Positions 5,820 through 9,004 of a DNA stretch of 9,004 nucleotides are shown one piece after another. Source of the stretch: Vitreoscilla sp. (lineage in GTDB: Bacteria; Pseudomonadota; Gammaproteobacteria; Burkholderiales; Neisseriaceae); assembly GCA_030150505.1 (NCBI GenBank), contig JASLFS010000061.1, forward strand, positions 1 to 9,004, written 5' to 3'. The translations under genes and the position numbers were made by a program. The notes under the pieces are model-generated. The model saw nothing but the letters and a program-made list of their open reading frames with translations, made no database searches and was not told the origin of the DNA. Each line of letters begins with the position of its first letter. Position 1 is the first letter of the stretch.

Positions 5820-8800
5820 ATGCCAAAACGTACAGATTTAAAATCTATTTTGATTATTGGCGCAGGACCAATTGTGATTGGTCAGGCTTGTGAGTTTGAC
5901 TACTCAGGTGCGCAAGCATGTAAAGCTTTGCGAGAAGAGGGTTATCGTGTCATTTTGGTAAACTCTAATCCTGCTACCATTATGACAGACCCAGAAATGG
6001 CTGATGTAACCTACATTGAGCCAATCTTATGGGAAACTGTTGAAAAGATTATTGAAAAAGAACGCCCAGATGCGATTTTGCCAACGATGGGTGGTCAGAC
6101 AGCACTGAATTGTGCTTTGGATTTGAGTCGCAATGGCGTATTGGCAAAATACAATGTTGAATTAATTGGTGCAACAGAAGATGCAATCGATAAAGCTGAA
6201 GACCGTGGCCGCTTTAAAGATGCGATGGCTAAAATTGGTTTAAGCTGCCCACAGTCTTATGTGGTTCACAGCATGAATGAAGCATTGGCTGCACAAACGA
6301 AAGTAGGTTTTCCAACCTTAATTCGCCCATCATTTACAATGGGTGGTTCAGGTGGTGGTATCGCTTATAACAAAGAAGAATTCATGACCATCTGTGAGCG
6401 TGGTTTTGATGCTTCTCCAACGCATGAATTGTTGATTGAGCAATCTGTTTTGGGTTGGAAAGAATATGAAATGGAAGTTGTTCGTGATAAATCGGACAAT
6501 GCCATTATTATTTGCTCAATTGAAAACTTTGACCCAATGGGTGTACATACTGGCGATTCAATTACTGTTGCGCCAGCACAAACTTTAACTGATAAAGAAT
6601 ACCAAATTATGCGTAATGCCAGCTTGGCTGTATTGCGTGAAATTGGTGTTGATACCGGTGGTTCTAATGTTCAATTTGCTGTTAATCCTGAAAATGGCGA
6701 GTTGATTGTTATTGAAATGAACCCTCGTGTTTCTCGTTCTTCTGCATTGGCATCTAAAGCCACTGGTTTTCCGATTGCCAAAGTTGCAGCTAAATTGGCA
6801 GTGGGTTATACCTTGAACGAATTGCAAAATGATATTACAGGCGGACGCACGCCAGCTTCATTTGAGCCATCAATTGATTATGTGGTTACAAAAATCCCTC
6901 GTTTTGCATTTGAAAAATTCCCAGCAGCCGATGATCGCCTAACCACACAAATGAAATCAGTTGGTGAAGTGATGGCTATGGGTCGTACTTTACAAGAGTC
7001 AATGCAAAAAGCATTGCGTGGTTTAGAAACTGGTTTATGTGGTTTTGATCCTCGCACAACAGATGCAGTGGTGATTCAGCGTGAATTGGCGAATCCGGGC
7101 CCTGAGCGTATGTTGTATGTTGCAGATGCTTTTCGCATCGGCATGAAACAAGAAGAAATCTTTGATATTTGTGCAATCGATCCATGGTTCTTAGCGCAAA
7201 TTGAAGATTTGGTTCAAGAAGAACAAAAAGTTGCTTCAGGCAGCCTAAAAGATTTGGATTTTTCTACTTTCCGTCGTTTAAAACGCAAAGGTTTCTCTGA
7301 TAAACGATTGTCACAGCTTTTGAATATTAGCGAGAAGGAAGTTCGTGAAGCACGTTATGCATTAAATCTTCATCCTGTTTACAAACGTGTTGATACTTGT
7401 GCTGCTGAATTTGATACTGATACGGCATATTTGTATTCAACATATGAAGAAGAATGTGAAGCTCAGCCAAGCGATAAGAAAAAAATCATGATTCTTGGTG
7501 GCGGTCCAAATCGTATTGGACAAGGTATCGAGTTTGATTATTGCTGTGTTCATGCATCTTTGGCATTGCGTGAGTCTGGTTTCGAAACCATTATGGTGAA
7601 CTGTAACCCTGAAACAGTTTCGACTGATTTTGATACATCTGATCGTTTGTATTTTGAACCATTAACTTTAGAAGATGTATTGGAAATTGTTCGTGTGGAA
7701 AATCCACATGGTGTTATTGTGCATTATGGTGGTCAAACGCCATTGAAATTGGCCAATGCATTGGTTGAAAATGGGGTTAATATTATTGGTACATCTGCAG
7801 ATAGCATTGATGCTGCCGAAGACCGTGAACGCTTCCAAAAAGTATTGAATGACTTAGGCTTGCGCCAACCGCCTAACCGCACTGCTCGTGCTGAAGATGA
7901 AGCCATTGTGTTGGCCAATGAGATTGGTTACCCATTGGTGGTTCGTCCTTCATACGTACTAGGCGGCCGTGCCATGCAAGTGGTGCATTCAGATGATGAA
8001 TTACGCAAATACATGAACGAAGCTGTGCAAGTTTCAGAAGATAGCCCTGTATTATTGGATTTCTTCTTGAATCATGCGATTGAAGTGGATGTGGATTGTG
8101 TTTCTGATGGCAAAAACATTGTTATTGGCGGTATTATGCAGCACGTTGAGCAAGCTGGTGTTCACTCAGGTGACTCAGGTTGTTCATTGCCACCATATTC
8201 TTTAAGTGAAGATATTCAAGAAGAAATTCGCCGTCAAACCAAAGCAATGGCTTATGCATTGAATGTAGTTGGTTTAATGAACGTTCAGTTTGCAGTACAA
8301 GATAATGTGGTTTATGTGTTAGAGGTTAACCCTCGTGCATCTCGTACTGTACCATTTGTGAGTAAAGCAACCAGCGCGCCATTGGCAAAAATTGCTGCTC
8401 GTGCCATGGCTGGCATTAGTTTGGTTGATCAAGGATTTACCAAAGAGATTATTCCTGATTATTATTCAGTAAAAGAAGCTGTGTTCCCATTCATTAAATT
8501 CCCTGGCGTTGATACCATTTTAGGACCTGAAATGCGTTCAACTGGTGAAGTAATGGGTGTTGGACCAACTTTCTCTGAAGCTTATTTGAAAGCACAATTA
8601 GGTGCTGGTGAGCGTTTGCCAAAAGTAGGTAAAGTATTTATATCTGTTCGTGAAGAAGATAAACCTCACTTAGAAACCATGGCTCGTAATTTCCAAGAGC
8701 AAGGTTATGGTTTATGCGCAACTCGTGGTACGGCTAAACAATTAACAGAACAAGGTTTCTTTGTACAAACTGTTAACAAAGTATTAGAAGGTCGTCCACA

Positions 8801-9004
8801 TATTGTTGATGCGATTAAAAATGGTGAAATTGCAGTGGTTGTAAATACAGTGACTAGCGATTCACAAGCAGTTTCAGATAGCCATTCGATTCGTCGCAGT
8901 GCTTTGAATCAACGCATTCCATTGTACACAACCTTAGCAGGTGGTGAAGCGGTGAGTGAAGGTGTGAAAAGTATTGCTGGCACTGAAGTTTATTCAGTTC
9001 AAGA
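5820..9004 (+). CDS. carB: Carbamoyl-phosphate synthetase large subunit CarB, 3' end cut off
   Basis: CarB makes carbamoyl phosphate from bicarbonate, ammonia supplied by CarA and two ATP. The frame is open from ATG 5820 to the window edge: 1061 complete codons and no stop. It ends at YSVQ, about ten residues short of the usual end. The start is preceded by AAGAAGAG (5806-5813). The two homologous halves are clear. The carboxyphosphate half opens with IIGAGPIVIGQ and contains RPSFTMGGSGGG and EMNPRVSRSSALASKATG. An oligomerisation region spans roughly residues 400-555. The second half opens with GGGPNRIGQGIEFDY near 560 and contains RPSYVLGGRAM and EVNPRASRTVPF. The allosteric MGS-like domain begins near 939, with ATRGTA and NKVLEGRPHI, the region that binds UMP in E. 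coli. Feedback by UMP and activation by ornithine are therefore plausible. No frameshift or missing motif was seen. Confidence 0.97.
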   Translation, partial: MPKRTDLKSILIIGAGPIVIGQACEFDYSGAQACKALREEGYRVILVNSNPATIMTDPEMADVTYIEPILWETVEKIIEKERPDAILPTMGGQTALNCALDLSRNGVLAKYNVELIGATEDAIDKAEDRGRFKDAMAKIGLSCPQSYVVHSMNEALAAQTKVGFPTLIRPSFTMGGSGGGIAYNKEEFMTICERGFDASPTHELLIEQSVLGWKEYEMEVVRDKSDNAIIICSIENFDPMGVHTGDSITVAPAQTLTDKEYQIMRNASLAVLREIGVDTGGSNVQFAVNPENGELIVIEMNPRVSRSSALASKATGFPIAKVAAKLAVGYTLNELQNDITGGRTPASFEPSIDYVVTKIPRFAFEKFPAADDRLTTQMKSVGEVMAMGRTLQESMQKALRGLETGLCGFDPRTTDAVVIQRELANPGPERMLYVADAFRIGMKQEEIFDICAIDPWFLAQIEDLVQEEQKVASGSLKDLDFSTFRRLKRKGFSDKRLSQLLNISEKEVREARYALNLHPVYKRVDTCAAEFDTDTAYLYSTYEEECEAQPSDKKKIMILGGGPNRIGQGIEFDYCCVHASLALRESGFETIMVNCNPETVSTDFDTSDRLYFEPLTLEDVLEIVRVENPHGVIVHYGGQTPLKLANALVENGVNIIGTSADSIDAAEDRERFQKVLNDLGLRQPPNRTARAEDEAIVLANEIGYPLVVRPSYVLGGRAMQVVHSDDELRKYMNEAVQVSEDSPVLLDFFLNHAIEVDVDCVSDGKNIVIGGIMQHVEQAGVHSGDSGCSLPPYSLSEDIQEEIRRQTKAMAYALNVVGLMNVQFAVQDNVVYVLEVNPRASRTVPFVSKATSAPLAKIAARAMAGISLVDQGFTKEIIPDYYSVKEAVFPFIKFPGVDTILGPEMRSTGEVMGVGPTFSEAYLKAQLGAGERLPKVGKVFISVREEDKPHLETMARNFQEQGYGLCATRGTAKQLTEQGFFVQTVNKVLEGRPHIVDAIKNGEIAVVVNTVTSDSQAVSDSHSIRRSALNQRIPLYTTLAGGEAVSEGVKSIAGTEVYSVQ
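7235..7246 (-). other. DNA uptake sequence (DUS), Simonsiella dialect, within carB
   Basis: The minus strand here reads AGGCTGCCTGAA, identical over all 12 bases to the AG-simDUS dialect described for Simonsiella in the Neisseriaceae. It codes for Ser-Gly-Ser-Leu around residues 473-476 of CarB, in the variable central region. The plus strand over 7238-7249 also matches the Kingella dialect AGGCAGCCTGAA at 11 of 12 positions. A fixed 12-mer is expected by chance only about 0.001 times in 9 kb counting both strands. DUS are bound by the competence pilin ComP in naturally transformable relatives. Confidence 0.7.

Noticed and set aside
6585..7185. Minus-strand frames of 80 and 69 codons within carB
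   Set aside because: They overlap conserved CarB coding sequence in antisense and have no family features.
1..9004. CRISPR array, insertion sequence, prophage, toxin-antitoxin or defence system
   Set aside because: No spaced direct repeats, transposase, integrase or paired small toxin-like genes were found. Apart from the one unknown gene, the coding content is ordinary housekeeping.

Overview
The window looks like chromosomal DNA from a low-GC betaproteobacterium, most likely a member of the Neisseriaceae. Three things point there. The 3' end of the 5S rRNA is betaproteobacterial in style. carA and carB are split by an unrelated gene, an arrangement known from Neisseria. A 12-mer inside carB is identical to one of the known Neisseriaceae DNA uptake sequence dialects, the Simonsiella type. 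The genus cannot be fixed from this sequence; Simonsiella- or Snodgrassella-like low-GC relatives are possible.

Layout. Bases 1-81 are the tail of a 5S rRNA gene, so an rRNA operon ends here, followed by a strong intrinsic terminator. An AT-rich spacer (about 119-387) carries a small 9-bp tandem repeat and a perfect dyad. A beta-carbonic anhydrase gene lies on the minus strand (388-972), facing the rRNA operon. A divergent AT-rich spacer then holds a sigma70-type promoter overlapped by a good Fur-box candidate, driving an unrecognised 135-residue protein (1219-1626). Next on the plus strand is speA, a complete biosynthetic arginine decarboxylase (1720-3615). A 326-bp intergenic region follows, with two hairpins, a well-formed promoter and a terminator-like hairpin with nine Ts, all upstream of carA. 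The rest is carA, a leuE-like exporter gene and carB, all on the plus strand. carB runs off the window roughly ten codons short of its expected end.

How the genes fit together. CarA and CarB form carbamoyl-phosphate synthetase, which feeds both arginine and pyrimidine synthesis. SpeA uses arginine to make agmatine for polyamines. The carbonic anhydrase supplies bicarbonate, the carbon substrate of CarB. The neighbourhood is therefore loosely coherent around arginine, carbamoyl phosphate and bicarbonate, although only carA-leuE-carB has the spacing of an operon.

No new multi-gene system is visible. The points most worth a second look are the apparently iron-regulated unknown gene, the possible attenuator in the carA leader, the exporter gene inside the car locus, and the uptake-sequence matches in and next to the car genes.
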